Assembly (NCBI GenBank): GCA_963824395.1
Contig: CAWGPF010000005.1
Coordinates: 558,001 to 622,000, forward strand
Source: 13-2-20CM-66-19 sp963824395
GTDB lineage: Bacteria; Pseudomonadota; Gammaproteobacteria; Steroidobacterales; Steroidobacteraceae
DNA: 64,000 nucleotides
Direction of reading: 5' to 3'
Notes under the pieces: model-generated
Database searches by the model: none
Told to the model about the DNA's origin: nothing
What the model saw: the letters and a program-made list of their open reading frames with translations, nothing else
Part shown: positions 41,601-49,749 of the stretch, one piece after another
How the letters are laid out: each line of letters opens with the position of its first letter
Numbering within the stretch: the stretch's first letter is position 1
Program-made: the position numbers and the translations under genes

Positions 41601-44180
41601 CCGGAGTCGCGGCTCGCATTTCTGGCCGCCGCGCGCGTGGCGCTGATCGCCCGCCGCGGCACGCTCGCCGAGCAGCTCGACCGCCTCGAGGACCCGGCGG
41701 CCGAGGCGGCGGCGCCGCCGCTGCTGCGCGCCCGCGGCCCCGGGCGGCCGGCGGTGGTGAAGCATCCGGCGCTCGAGCTGTTCAACGGGACGGGCGGTTT
41801 CGCGCACGAGGGTCGCGAGTACGGCATCGTGCTCAAGGCCGGGGTCGTGACGCCCATGCCCTGGATCAACGTGATTGGTCAGCCGGAGTTTGGCTTCCAG
41901 GTGTCTGCCACGGGCAGCGGCTTCACCTGGGCGCGCAACAGCCGCGAGAACGCGCTCACGCCCTGGTCCAACGATGCGGTCTGCGATCCGGCCGGGGAGG
42001 CGTTCTACCTTCGCGATGACGACACGGGCGAGATCTTCTGCCCGTGCGCCGCACCGATCCGCGACCCGGACGGGACTTACTTCGCCTTCCACGGGCGCGG
42101 CTATTCGCGCTTCGAATACACCAGCCGCGGGCTTGCCGTCGAGCTCCTGCAGTTCGTGCCGCGCGGCCGCGCCGTCAAGGTGTCACGCCTCACGGTGCGC
42201 AACGAGGGCAGCAAGCCGCGACGCCTGAGCGTGTGCGCCTACGCTGAGTGGTCCCTCGGCGCCGGCCGCACTGCCATGGCGCCCTACGTCATCACCGAGC
42301 GCTGCGTGCAGACCGGGGCGCTGCTGGCGCGCAATCCCTGGAACACCCAGTTCGCCGAGTGCACCGCGTACCTGGATCTCGCCGGGGAGCAGCTGGAGTC
42401 GACCTGCGATCGGCGCGAGTTCCTCGGCCTGGACGGCAGCACGGCTGCGCCGCTCGCACTGCGCGCCGCCGCACCGCTCTCAGGCCGCCACGGGGCAGGT
42501 CTTGATCCGTGCGCGGCGCTGCTCACCCGGATCGAGCTGTCCGCCGGAGCCGTGCGCCAGGTCGCCTGCTTCCTCGGACAGGCACGCGACGCCGGCGGCG
42601 CGGCCACCGACATTCAGGCCGCCCGCAACCTTGACCTCGAGCAGGCGTATGCGGACGTGCGCCGTAGCTGGGAGCAGGTGCTTGGCAAAGTGCAGGTGAA
42701 GACACCGGACCGGGCCTTCGACCTGCTCCTGAACCATTGGCTCCTTTACCAGGTGCTCTCATGCCGGGTGTGGGCGCGCGCGGCGTTCTATCAGGCAAGC
42801 GGCGCCTACGGCTTCCGCGATCAGCTGCAGGACTGCCTCGCGCTCACGCACGCCGCGCCGGCCGTGGCACGCGAACACCTGCTGCGCGCGGCGGGGCGGC
42901 AGTTCGTCGAGGGCGATGTGCAGCACTGGTGGATGCCCGAGAACGGCCGTGGCGTGCGCACGCACATCAGCGATGACAAGGCGTGGCTCGCTTTCTGTAC
43001 GGCCCACTACGTGGCCCGCACCGGGGATGCCGGGGTGCTCGATGAGCAGCTCCCGTACCTCACCGGCGAGAGCGTGCCGAGCGATGTGAGCGACCGCTAC
43101 TTCGAGCCCGGTACCACCGCGCACACCGCCTCCGTGTACGAGCACTGCGCGCTCGCCCTGGACGCGAGCCTCGCCGTGGGCGAGCACGGTCTGCCGCTGT
43201 TCGGTACCGGGGACTGGAATGACGGCATGAATAAAGTGGGGGCGCAGGGCCGCGGCGAGAGCGTGTGGCTCGGCTGGTTCCTGTGCGCGACGCTCAGCGC
43301 CTTCGGCGAACTTGCCGAGGCGCGCGAGGACGAGGCGCGCGTGCAGCGCTGGCGCGCCTTCAGCAAGTCACTGCAGGCGGCGCTCGAGAATTCCGGCTGG
43401 GACGGGGACTGGTACCGCCGCGGGTATTTTGATGACGGCACGCCGCTCGGGTCCGCGCGCAGCACGGAATGCCGCATCGACTCGATTGCGCAGGCCTGGG
43501 CGGTGCTCTCGGGCGCCGCCAATCCGGCGCGCGGCGCACACGCGATGGCCGCCGTCATCGAGCAGCTGCTGCGGCCGCAAGAGCAGGAGCTGCTGCTCTT
43601 TACCCCGCCCTTCGCCACCTCGGAACCGGACCCGGGCTACGTGCGCGCCTATCCTCCCGGTGTCCGCGAGAACGGTGGTCAGTACACGCACGGCAGCATC
43701 TGGTCGCTGATGGCGTTCGCGCGCCTCGGTGACGGTGACCGCGCCAAGGAATTATTCGACTGCTTCAGCCCTGTGTGTCACAGCCACGGGCCCGCAGAGG
43801 TTGCACGCTACAAGCTCGAGCCTTACGCGGTGGCGGCCGACATCTACGCCGCCCCCGCGCCGCCGGGGCGCGGGGGCTGGTCGTGGTACACCGGCGCGGC
43901 CGGCTGGCTGTACCGGGCGGGACTCGAGTCCCTTCTCGGCATCCGCATCAGTGGTGACGTACTCAGCATCGAGCCGTGCATCCCGCGCGGCTGGCGGCGC
44001 TTTGACGTGGAACTGCGCTACGGCCGCTCGCTCTACCGCATCACCGTGACCAACCCGTTCGGCGCCTCAAGCGGCGTGAGCCACGCCGAGCTCGATCACC
44101 TGACGATCCTGCGTCCGCCCATCCGCGTGCCGCTCACCGATGACCAGGGCGAGCACATCGTGCGCGTCGTCATGGGCTGA
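35646..44180 (+). CDS. ndvB: Cyclic beta-1,2-glucan synthase (NdvB/ChvB)
   Basis: 2844 residues, the normal length for NdvB/ChvB. The N-terminal part holds membrane helices around 415-460 and a GT84 glycosyltransferase region with DAD at 630-632 (VLVLDADTQLP) and further helices near 810-860 and 930-985. A central glycoamylase-like domain (from about 1050, SPTNIGMYLLSSAAALEFGW, to about 1500, AYNVRDVDQTYQYSPFG near 1397) corresponds to the transglycosylation/cyclisation module. The C-terminus has two Glyco_transf_36-type sandwich regions (about 1565 and 2040) and a GH94 catalytic barrel with GDWNDGMN at 2522-2529. The product is periplasmic cyclic glucan used for osmoadaptation and host interaction. 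Confidence 0.95.
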   Translation: MTQIALHETRARRWFDPGHSNAGPESGPIRAELMSVERLEQLAESLARSQPLLPSSWQGRALLTRTRQNARVLRRHYDSIARTTSSQRSVTPAAEWFVDNYYVVERQLQLIRDDLPAAYYRQLPKLAGGHLAGLPRIAGMVWSFVAHTDSHFDAPVLLRFVAAYQRVETLTIGELWALASMLRVVLIENLRRSADRIVSGRTEREEADVLADRLLGSPTRPPEPMESVLAVYERRPLPRTLAVQLVQRLRDCDPNVTPALQRVEELLHAGGMSADQVVREELQRQSAANVTVRNIVTSLVQLSALDWADIVEQLSTVDAILGAQSDFTGLDFTTRNRYRSAIEDLARNSGCREAEVAQRAIDATVQVSGALAAAREPGYFLIGSGRVTLEKTLRYRAPWRTRVERGVRQAGIGGYLTLVTALTLAVVALVAHFLPQLPVVHSTLLLVLLALPVSDVVIALINSAATRLIKPVALPALDLAGVIPEELRTVVAVPLLLTTPADVEEALANLESEFLSGARGELYFAILADGVDAKAADTAADAELIAAGRRGIAALNARYGPGEGGARFLWLHRARRFNAAQDCWMGWERKRGKLHEFNRLLRGARDTSYVLNESDYAGLPQGVRYVLVLDADTQLPHSSAEKLIAKLSHPLNRPVFDALTRRVSSGYGIIQPRVTPALPDGPDSTLVQAVLSGTPGLDPYAFAVSDLYQDLFAEGSFTGKGLYDIDAFEHALAGRIAENAVLSHDLLEGLFARSAVASDVAVVEPAPDRYDVIAAREHRWARGDWQLLPWLRPAVTRAREQRASMRVSALGRWKLLDNLRRTLVPIATLAALVAGWLLPQPYSAAWTALVVFGLGVAPLMPILIAVRDRPRHLRRESERQALRHDLRFACLRWALSLALLGDRAWWMGDAIVRTLARLFFTHRHLLDWTTAAQSRRNSRLGLVSYAARMRGSMAVAALIGVVIALLRPENLVLALPWLLLWLAAPLVARYISVPQSDRPGPELSAADTRSLRLVARRTWAYFERFVTPADHCLPPDNFQETPAPVLAQRTSPTNIGMYLLSSAAALEFGWLGVLDWTERLEATLTALASLERFRGHFFNWYDTRTAQPLLPRYVSTVDSGNLAGHLLALANAIEAVSTGPLWRSERLSGIADALALAPPGAGADMGRFLLAESLPPEAVPGQLRQLAAAAAALSPADSTLLEAPDWTLAAARCARSHLRDVTAFAPETSAEGVPATAFTLAQLAAEARGEAARELLARLTGLADQARTLANEMDFSFLLKPHRMLLSIGYNVSESRLDAGDYDLLASEARLASFVAIAKRDVPARHWFRLDRRSVALGNLTALLSWSGSMFEYLMPALVMRAPAGSLLDRAHRVAVRSQREYAAALGVPWGISESAYNVRDVDQTYQYSPFGIPALGLKRGLANDTVIAPYATGLAAMVDAPAAARNFRELERVGALGSYGFYEALDFTPDRLLEGERLAVVRAYMAHHQGMTIVAIANALRGGVVQGYFHAEAAARATELLLQEKPPRSVEAAAEGSRAEAREPRLPVLAGRRRLHTWRPRTPHVQLLSNGRYAVMLNAAGAGFSRCANLAVTRSLEDPTSDSGGQAIFLRDCDSGEVWSCGFQPTTSTPEAYRVTFTEDRVEILRRDGPWGTRLQVLVSAEHDAEARRIAVSNQSDRSREIEVTSYAEVVLTATAADRAHRAFSNLFVQTSFDPQLEALLAGRRPRSEGDAAAWAAHLGVIEGSVVGDWEFETDRARFIGRDRSLAAPRALSERSPLSGATGIVLDPVFSLRRRLRVAPGETARITFWTVVGRTQEEVVRVADKCREPASFDRASTLAWTRARVQLHHLGLDPDEASLFQRLAAHILYLNPALRAGADALRRNRAGPYALWAHAVSGDRPIMLVEIDDAADLGLVRQMLRAHGYLTLKNLAVDLVIINSSATSYVQELQGAIESLARASQQRLQQGEGTAQGSVYTLRAEVMSPESRLAFLAAARVALIARRGTLAEQLDRLEDPAAEAAAPPLLRARGPGRPAVVKHPALELFNGTGGFAHEGREYGIVLKAGVVTPMPWINVIGQPEFGFQVSATGSGFTWARNSRENALTPWSNDAVCDPAGEAFYLRDDDTGEIFCPCAAPIRDPDGTYFAFHGRGYSRFEYTSRGLAVELLQFVPRGRAVKVSRLTVRNEGSKPRRLSVCAYAEWSLGAGRTAMAPYVITERCVQTGALLARNPWNTQFAECTAYLDLAGEQLESTCDRREFLGLDGSTAAPLALRAAAPLSGRHGAGLDPCAALLTRIELSAGAVRQVACFLGQARDAGGAATDIQAARNLDLEQAYADVRRSWEQVLGKVQVKTPDRAFDLLLNHWLLYQVLSCRVWARAAFYQASGAYGFRDQLQDCLALTHAAPAVAREHLLRAAGRQFVEGDVQHWWMPENGRGVRTHISDDKAWLAFCTAHYVARTGDAGVLDEQLPYLTGESVPSDVSDRYFEPGTTAHTASVYEHCALALDASLAVGEHGLPLFGTGDWNDGMNKVGAQGRGESVWLGWFLCATLSAFGELAEAREDEARVQRWRAFSKSLQAALENSGWDGDWYRRGYFDDGTPLGSARSTECRIDSIAQAWAVLSGAANPARGAHAMAAVIEQLLRPQEQELLLFTPPFATSEPDPGYVRAYPPGVRENGGQYTHGSIWSLMAFARLGDGDRAKELFDCFSPVCHSHGPAEVARYKLEPYAVAADIYAAPAPPGRGGWSWYTGAAGWLYRAGLESLLGIRISGDVLSIEPCIPRGWRRFDVELRYGRSLYRITVTNPFGASSGVSHAELDHLTILRPPIRVPLTDDQGEHIVRVVMG

Positions 44181-44190
44181 GGCCCGACGC

Positions 44191-44208
44191 TGTAGGTCGG
44201 CGCCGACA
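44191..44208. promoter_or_regulatory. GacA-box-like dyad upstream of small ORF
   Basis: TGTAGG, six bases, CCGACA: 11 of 12 positions match TGTAGG-N6-CCTACA. It lies 100 nt before ATG 44309, close to the 103-nt spacing seen at the regulator and BON genes. Confidence 0.45.
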
Positions 44209-44308
44209 GGCGACGCATAACGGCGACTGATAGCCGCCGCGGCGCGGCTGCGGCACGCTCCTTGCGCGGCCCGCGGGGGTTCGCCATGGGGATCAGGAGA
44301 TTGCTGCG

Positions 44309-44554
44309 ATGGATATGCTGTGTGTGAGCGTGCGGTGTGTGGGTGAGCGCTGGGGCGTTACGCAAAAGGGACTGGACTGGTTTCTCGCCGAGTTTTCCGC
44401 GTGGCAGGATGCGCTCGATTACGCCCGCGCTCTCGCCGTGAGAAACGAGCGTGCGATGCTTGAGGGCGAGGATGCTCCCGGGCACGTCGCGCTGCGGCAG
44501 GTGTTTTCCACCGATGCGAGCGGCGTCATCCACGTGCAGTCGCTGGGCTGCTGA
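44309..44554 (+). CDS. Small DUF2188-like protein of unknown function
   Basis: 81 residues, ATG with AGGAGA upstream. The pattern RWGVTQKG...FSAWQDALDYARALAV...GVIHVQSLG resembles small one-strand-one-helix proteins of the DUF2188 kind (wVv.....a...f.tk.eAi.yAr.lA). The family match is a guess. The GacA-box-like dyad 100 nt upstream suggests regulated stress expression. Confidence 0.6.
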   Translation: MDMLCVSVRCVGERWGVTQKGLDWFLAEFSAWQDALDYARALAVRNERAMLEGEDAPGHVALRQVFSTDASGVIHVQSLGC

Positions 44555-44642
44555 GCCGAGACGGCTCACGCGCTGCCGCAAGCCGGCGGATCGTCCCAAA
44601 GAAACGGCGCCGCCAGCCGTCAGCCAGATTGGGTTGTCCGGG

Positions 44643-44855
44643 TCAATCCACCCTTGACTCGTGCGCGCCCCGGGATGGCCCCGGGATCCTCTCGCGCAGG
44701 TACGGTTGCGCAACGGTGCGCCGATACGCCGCTGCCTCCGCCTGCCTCCAGTAACCTTCCGCGGCGCTGCGCGCTGAGGCGCCCTGTGCCAGTGCACTGC
44801 CCCCGAGGGCGGCGGCCATGACGAGTGCCGAACGGTAGTCGACGGTGTGCCTCAT
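44643..44855 (-). CDS. Possible small secreted protein
   Basis: 70 residues with an apparent signal peptide (DYRSALVMAAALGGSALAQGASA) and a short, charged mature part. An AAGAAG run precedes the ATG. No homologue is known to me; it may be spurious. Confidence 0.4.
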   Translation of the reverse strand: MRHTVDYRSALVMAAALGGSALAQGASARSAAEGYWRQAEAAAYRRTVAQPYLRERIPGPSRGAHESRVD

Positions 44856-44968
44856 CCCTGCTTCTTCTTACGGTTGCGATACTGCGGATGAGTGTGCCGT
44901 GGACTGCATCGTGACGGCAGCCGGCTGCGGCACTCAGGACGTGTCGGAGGTAGCCGACCGCGGGCCCC

Positions 44969-45994
44969 TTATGCACTCGGCAGCGGCAGCTGCCGCCGCA
45001 AGCGCGGCCACAGCCGCAGGTTGCGCACCAGCACGACGCCGCTGAAGACGATGACGGCGCCTGCGAGCTGCATCAGGTCCAGGTGCTCATCGAGGAGCAG
45101 CCACCCGGCAAAGACTGCGACCACCGGGTTGACGTAGGCGTAGGTTCCGATGCGCGAGGGCGTCTCGTGCAGCAGCAGGTAAGTGTAGGCCACGAATCCG
45201 AAAGTGGAACTGAAGATCGCGAGGAACACGATGGCGCCGAGCCCGGCGGGCGACCAGACCCACTGCGCGGCATCGCCCTGGGCGAGTCCCAGGCCTCCGA
45301 GCAGCGTGCCGCCGACGAGCAGGTAGCAGGCCGTGAAGGCGAGCGGGTCGCACTCGGCGCGGGACTCGCGGATGGCCATCGTGGCGAGCGCCCAGCACAG
45401 CGAGCCGATCAATACCAGCAGCTGCCAGCCAACCTCAGCGTGCGCGCCAAAGCCCTTGGCAGACACGAGCACGGCAACGCCGCTGAAGCCGAGCGCAAGT
45501 CCCAGCCAGGAGCGGACGCTGACCGGCGTGGCGCGCTGCCCGTACATACCGAGCCAGGCGATCCAGAAGGCGGAACTGGCGCTGATGAGTGCCACCTGGT
45601 TGGACGCCACGTGGCGCAGCGCCAGTACAGCCAGGCCATTGCTGAGCACGATGCCGAGCACGGCGGCGACCACTACAAAGCACCAGTCGCGCGCGCGGCG
45701 CGGCATGGCGAGCCCCCGGGCGCGCGCAATCACCGTCAGCAGCGTGCCGGCCAGGAGGAAGCGGGCGGCGGCGGCGAGAAAGGGCGGCAGGGCGAGTGCC
45801 ATGATGCGGTTGACCGCATAGGTCACGCCCCACACGAGGTAGATGACCGCGAAGGCGAGCTGGATGCGGCCGCGGCTGCGTACGTGCAGCAGTGAACCCG
45901 GTCCGGCAGCGTCGCGTCCCGGTGTCACGGCGCGGACAGATTCGCAGCGAGCGCTGCGGGGCGCGCACGCATCGGCGTCCCGGGGACGTAGCAC
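44969..45994 (-). CDS. DMT-superfamily (EamA) transporter
   Basis: 341 residues with ten predicted helices in two EamA repeats: AFAVIYLVWGVTYAVNRIM and VSNQVALIS-type helices in the first, and QLLVLIGSLCWALATMAIR through YAYVNPVVAVFAGWLLLDEHL in the second. The last segment, VNPVVAVxxGxxxLxE, is the hallmark of metabolite exporters such as RhaT/YdcZ/EamA types. GTG 45994 has GGAG upstream; an internal GTG at 45928 would shorten the soluble N-terminus. The substrate is unknown. Confidence 0.88.
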   Translation of the reverse strand: MLRPRDADACAPRSARCESVRAVTPGRDAAGPGSLLHVRSRGRIQLAFAVIYLVWGVTYAVNRIMALALPPFLAAAARFLLAGTLLTVIARARGLAMPRRARDWCFVVVAAVLGIVLSNGLAVLALRHVASNQVALISASSAFWIAWLGMYGQRATPVSVRSWLGLALGFSGVAVLVSAKGFGAHAEVGWQLLVLIGSLCWALATMAIRESRAECDPLAFTACYLLVGGTLLGGLGLAQGDAAQWVWSPAGLGAIVFLAIFSSTFGFVAYTYLLLHETPSRIGTYAYVNPVVAVFAGWLLLDEHLDLMQLAGAVIVFSGVVLVRNLRLWPRLRRQLPLPSA

Positions 45995-46058
45995 CCGGTG
46001 CTCCCGGAGGCCGCACTCATGAAGGCGTCCACGTTAGCACCGCGGGCCGGCCGCGCGG

Positions 46059-47504
46059 CTAGCGTCGCAGCTTCGAATGATGGCGCCCGTAGCCGTAATA
46101 GATGAGCAGGCCGATCGTCAGCCATACGAGAAGTTGCCGCCAGGTGGCCCAGGGAAGAAATGCCATGAGGATCGCGCAGCACAGCACACCCAGCGCCGGC
46201 ACCAGCGGTACCCAGGGGGTGCGGAACGGGCGGCGCGCGAGCGGTGCCGTGCGCCGCAGAACGATGATGCCCACGCAGACGATCGCGAAGGCGAGCAGGG
46301 TACCGATGGAGACGAGGTCGCCGAGCTCTGCCAGAGGCACGAGCGCTGCCACCACCGCGAAGAACACGCCGGTGAGCAAGGTGCCGGCGAGAGGGATCTC
46401 GCTGCGCCCGCTCAGACGGGCGAAGGCCGGGGGCAGCAGGCCATCGCGCGCCATGGAATAAAAGATGCGCGCCTGCCCGACCACGCTTGCGAGCACCACC
46501 GGGATGAGGCCGAGGATGGCCACCACCGCGACCAGTGCCTGCACCGGGCCGAGCGCGGCGTGCGCGGTGGAGAGCGCCTGGTAGAGTGGATCGGGTACCC
46601 CGAGAGTGCGGTAGTCCGCAAGGCCGGTGATCACCACGCTCACCGCGACGTACAGCAGCGTGCAGATGAGGAGCGAGGCGAAGAGGCTCAGCGGCAGCGT
46701 CCGCTGGGGATTGCGGGCCTCCTCGGCCAGCGTCGCGACGCCATCGAAGCCGATGTAGGCGAAGAACAGCGTGCCGGCGCCGCTCAAGACCCCGGACCAG
46801 CCGAAGGCCCGGAAGCTGCCCGTGTTGGGTGGAACGAAGGGGTGCCAGTTCTGCGGATGCACGTAGCGGGCGCCGACGACCACCAGTACTACGAGGGCGA
46901 ACACCTTGGCGATGACAATGGCGGCGTTGATGCCGGCGGAGGTACGCATGCCGGCCAGCGGCAGCGCGGTGCACGCGAGCACCACGAGCACGGCGGGCAG
47001 GTCGAACCAGGTGCCGGTGGCGGTCCAGTGGCCGGCTGCATCGCGCGCAAAGGGGGCCTGTGTCAGCGTCGCGGGAAGCGTCACCCCCACGTCCCGCAGC
47101 GCCGCCTGCGTGTAGCCTGACCAGCTGACCGCGACGACCGAGGCCGACAGCCCCCACTCGAGCACCAGGCTCCAGCCGATGAGCCAGGCGACGAGCTCCC
47201 CTAACGTAACGTAGGCATACGAGTAGGCGCTGCCCGACAGCGGCACCATGGCCGCGAACTCCGCGTAGCACAGTCCTGCAAAAAAGCAGGCGATGCTCGC
47301 CAGCACGAACGACAGCGACACCGCAGGTCCGGCCTGATGCGCGGCGATGTCACCGGTGAGGGAGAAGATGCCGGCCCCGACGGTTGAGCCGACACCGAAT
47401 GCCGTGAGACTGACGACCCCGAGCGAGCGGCGCAGGCGTGAGCCGCGCTCGGCGTACGCATCCGTCAGGCACGATTCCAGGCTCTTGCGTGAGGCCGCTC
47501 CCAT
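46059..47504 (-). CDS. APC-superfamily amino acid permease (cationic amino acid transporter type)
   Basis: 481 residues with 12-13 helices. Helix 1 carries GVGSTVGAGIFSLTG, the substrate-binding GxG-type motif, and the middle has FFAYIGFDGVATLAEEARNPQRTLP, the hallmark of the CAT/YfnA group. The C-terminus has ASVVGQARIFYSMARDGLLP. It likely imports a basic or other amino acid with protons. No partner genes indicate the substrate. Confidence 0.9.
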   Translation of the reverse strand: MGAASRKSLESCLTDAYAERGSRLRRSLGVVSLTAFGVGSTVGAGIFSLTGDIAAHQAGPAVSLSFVLASIACFFAGLCYAEFAAMVPLSGSAYSYAYVTLGELVAWLIGWSLVLEWGLSASVVAVSWSGYTQAALRDVGVTLPATLTQAPFARDAAGHWTATGTWFDLPAVLVVLACTALPLAGMRTSAGINAAIVIAKVFALVVLVVVGARYVHPQNWHPFVPPNTGSFRAFGWSGVLSGAGTLFFAYIGFDGVATLAEEARNPQRTLPLSLFASLLICTLLYVAVSVVITGLADYRTLGVPDPLYQALSTAHAALGPVQALVAVVAILGLIPVVLASVVGQARIFYSMARDGLLPPAFARLSGRSEIPLAGTLLTGVFFAVVAALVPLAELGDLVSIGTLLAFAIVCVGIIVLRRTAPLARRPFRTPWVPLVPALGVLCCAILMAFLPWATWRQLLVWLTIGLLIYYGYGRHHSKLRR

Positions 47505-47528
47505 GGTGGCATCTTACGGGGCGGCCTG

Positions 47529-47556
47529 AAAAAAGGCGGGGCGGCTGAGCCGCCCC
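47529..47556 (-). terminator. Rho-independent terminator of the S53 protease gene
   Basis: On the minus strand a perfect 8-bp stem GGGGCGGC / GCCGCCCC closes a 3-nt loop and is followed by GCC and six T (A run at 47529-47534). It begins 24 nt after the protease stop and sits 24 nt before the ATG of the permease, so it should insulate that gene. Confidence 0.85.
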
Positions 47557-47580
47557 ACCTCATCTGACGCTCGAGTGACT

Positions 47581-49542
47581 CTAGGGCTGAAGGGCCTGCA
47601 GCCAGTCGTAGAAGTTCGCCCAGTCGGGCACGCCGAGGCCGCTGCCTTGGTCGTAGCCGGGGCGTCCGGTCCAGTACCAGTTGTCGCCCGCGGTGATGTC
47701 CCTGAAGGCGGCATGCTTGCCCGAACGGGCGCCCGGCAGCTGCGAGATCAGGTACATCGGCGGGTTGAAGAGCCCGATGCGGTGGTGCAGGCCCTGCACC
47801 AGGACGCTCGAGACGCCATTGAGCTCAGGCGCGACGAAGCTCGTGCCGCCGGCCTGGTAGAAGCCGGGTGGGTCGGCCGGATTACTCGGCGTGTAGTAAA
47901 AGAGGTAACCGGTCTGCGGATCCGCATTGGTCGAGATGTCCGGCACGTTGCGTCCCGGGAAGCCCCCGGGCAGGGTGAAGAGGGTCTGCGCCGGCACCGG
48001 GGTCAGCTGTATCAGCGACTGACCGCCTACCGTGTTCACCATGCCGGGCGTGAACCACTGGTAGAAGGGGCGGTTGAAGTAAATGCTCACACCACCGCCG
48101 CCACCGACCGGGTAGATGCCGCAGTCGATATCGCTCGCGCCGCCACACAGCGGCCGCAGGTAGTCCCAGCCCCAGATCCGCTCCTGCTTCACGTTGATGT
48201 TGATGGTTGTGCCGTCCGGGCCGGCGTACTGCTGCAGGCCGGGCAGCGTCGTGCCGCCCGCCGAGGTCATGTACCGCTGCATGCTCGGGTCATCGACCGA
48301 GATCGGGAAGTTGTAGCTGTACGGATTGGTGGGCGAGGGCGCGGAGGGCAGCTCACCGGCGGTGTCGTAGGCACCCGAGTCACCGGCGGCGGCGAACCAG
48401 GTCTGACCCTGCAGCGCGGCCTGCGCGAGCAGGTCATCGTTCGCCTTGATGATGTCGGTCTGCCGTCCGGTGACCGGATTGGTGATGGTGCCGTTGCCGA
48501 CGACCGGATCCGGGCCATCGAAGCCTTCCCATTCACCCCAGCTGGTCGAGACGGTCTCGGCCCGGTTGGCGTCGATGCAGGCCGCAAACGCATCGGCGAA
48601 GCCCTGGTTGGTGTTCGGGGCTTCGTAGACGAGGATCTTGGCTCCGGGGGCAAGGCCGCCGGACTGCTCCACATCGAGCGTGGTCTCATCCGAGCCCGAG
48701 TCATCGCTCGGCGGCCCGGCGCCGCCGTCGACCTGGACTTCGGTGATGCGATTCGGGCTGACGTTGAGCCCAATGGCGGACCAGTAGTTGTAGGCGTCGC
48801 TCTGGGTGAAGGAGGCCAGTGTCACGATCGCCACCGTGCGTCCCTTGCCGCTGAGGCCCTGCCGGTAGAGCGGATTGAGGTCGTAGTACTGCGCGTAGTC
48901 GAGCACCGTCCACTCACCCGGCGGATCCGTGGTGTTGGTATTGGTGTTGCTGGTGCTCGGCTGCTTCAGCGGCGCCTTCAGGGGGCTGCGCAGGCGCGGC
49001 GCCAGGCGCGGGCGCGTGTCGAGGCCCAGCACCGCACGCACGGAGCCGGAGATGGCGGCCGGCACGTGGGCGTCGCCCAACGGCGCAAGGTAGCGATACT
49101 CGGGACTCCTGGCGGTGGCGGGCACCTCGAAGGTGTGCAGCTGCACCGCAAAAGCCTTCTCGAGCTGCTGGGCGGTGCCGGTGACGTGCAGGTGCGCGGT
49201 GGAGGCGCGCGTCACGGTGAGTCCTGCGGCTTCGAACTGCTTGCTGACCGCGGCGATGGTGGCCGCGGACGGACCAAACTGCTCGGCGAACTGCGCCGGG
49301 CTCAGAAAGTGCTGATACTGCGGTGAGCCTTGGGTATGAACCGCCTCAATGAGCTTCTCCATCTGCTCGGTATTGCGCAGGCCCAGGGCTACCGTCACGG
49401 TGATCCTGGAGTTCTCGGCGAAGGAACTCGCCGGGCCGAGATCCATCGCGGAGACCGGCCCGCGCGGGTAGGGCGCGGCGCCCGCGGCGCCCATCAGCGC
49501 AACGCTGACGGCTGCAGCGAGCCAGTACTTGCTGGTGTTCAT
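47581..49542 (-). CDS. Secreted sedolisin (S53) family serine peptidase with pro-domain
   Basis: 653 residues from ATG 49542; the longer frame to 49686 lacks a start signal. A signal peptide (about 1-23, WLAAAVSVALMGAAGAA) leads to a Pro-kumamolisin propeptide (about 30-190, with PQYQHFLSPAQFAEQFGP). The catalytic domain has Glu and Asp in DETTLDVEQSGG, the oxyanion Asp in AAGDSGA, and the nucleophile Ser in GGTSFVAPE. The C-terminal calcium site is in DITAGDNWYW...GYDQGSGLG. Sedolisins are acid-active endopeptidases that self-process. The protein is exported. Confidence 0.93.
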   Translation of the reverse strand: MNTSKYWLAAAVSVALMGAAGAAPYPRGPVSAMDLGPASSFAENSRITVTVALGLRNTEQMEKLIEAVHTQGSPQYQHFLSPAQFAEQFGPSAATIAAVSKQFEAAGLTVTRASTAHLHVTGTAQQLEKAFAVQLHTFEVPATARSPEYRYLAPLGDAHVPAAISGSVRAVLGLDTRPRLAPRLRSPLKAPLKQPSTSNTNTNTTDPPGEWTVLDYAQYYDLNPLYRQGLSGKGRTVAIVTLASFTQSDAYNYWSAIGLNVSPNRITEVQVDGGAGPPSDDSGSDETTLDVEQSGGLAPGAKILVYEAPNTNQGFADAFAACIDANRAETVSTSWGEWEGFDGPDPVVGNGTITNPVTGRQTDIIKANDDLLAQAALQGQTWFAAAGDSGAYDTAGELPSAPSPTNPYSYNFPISVDDPSMQRYMTSAGGTTLPGLQQYAGPDGTTININVKQERIWGWDYLRPLCGGASDIDCGIYPVGGGGGVSIYFNRPFYQWFTPGMVNTVGGQSLIQLTPVPAQTLFTLPGGFPGRNVPDISTNADPQTGYLFYYTPSNPADPPGFYQAGGTSFVAPELNGVSSVLVQGLHHRIGLFNPPMYLISQLPGARSGKHAAFRDITAGDNWYWTGRPGYDQGSGLGVPDWANFYDWLQALQP

Positions 49543-49749
49543 TACAATCCCCTTGTTTTGAACCGCCTTCTTGTTCGTGTGGCGGCGCACCGCACGATGC
49601 GCGCGAGAATCGGGGAATGCAAGAGCGGGAACGGCGGGCGCCGTATTACATAAAAGAGTGGCGCCGCGCGTTTGTGACAGGCGCAAGCGAGTCGCGCGCG
49701 CGGCGCGCTGCTCACTGGCGATCGGGTACGCGTTCCCGAAGGCGCGCCG

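Noticed and set aside
47575..49326. 583-residue + frame opposite the S53 peptidase
   Set aside because: Antisense shadow; the peptidase has signal peptide, pro-domain and catalytic residues.
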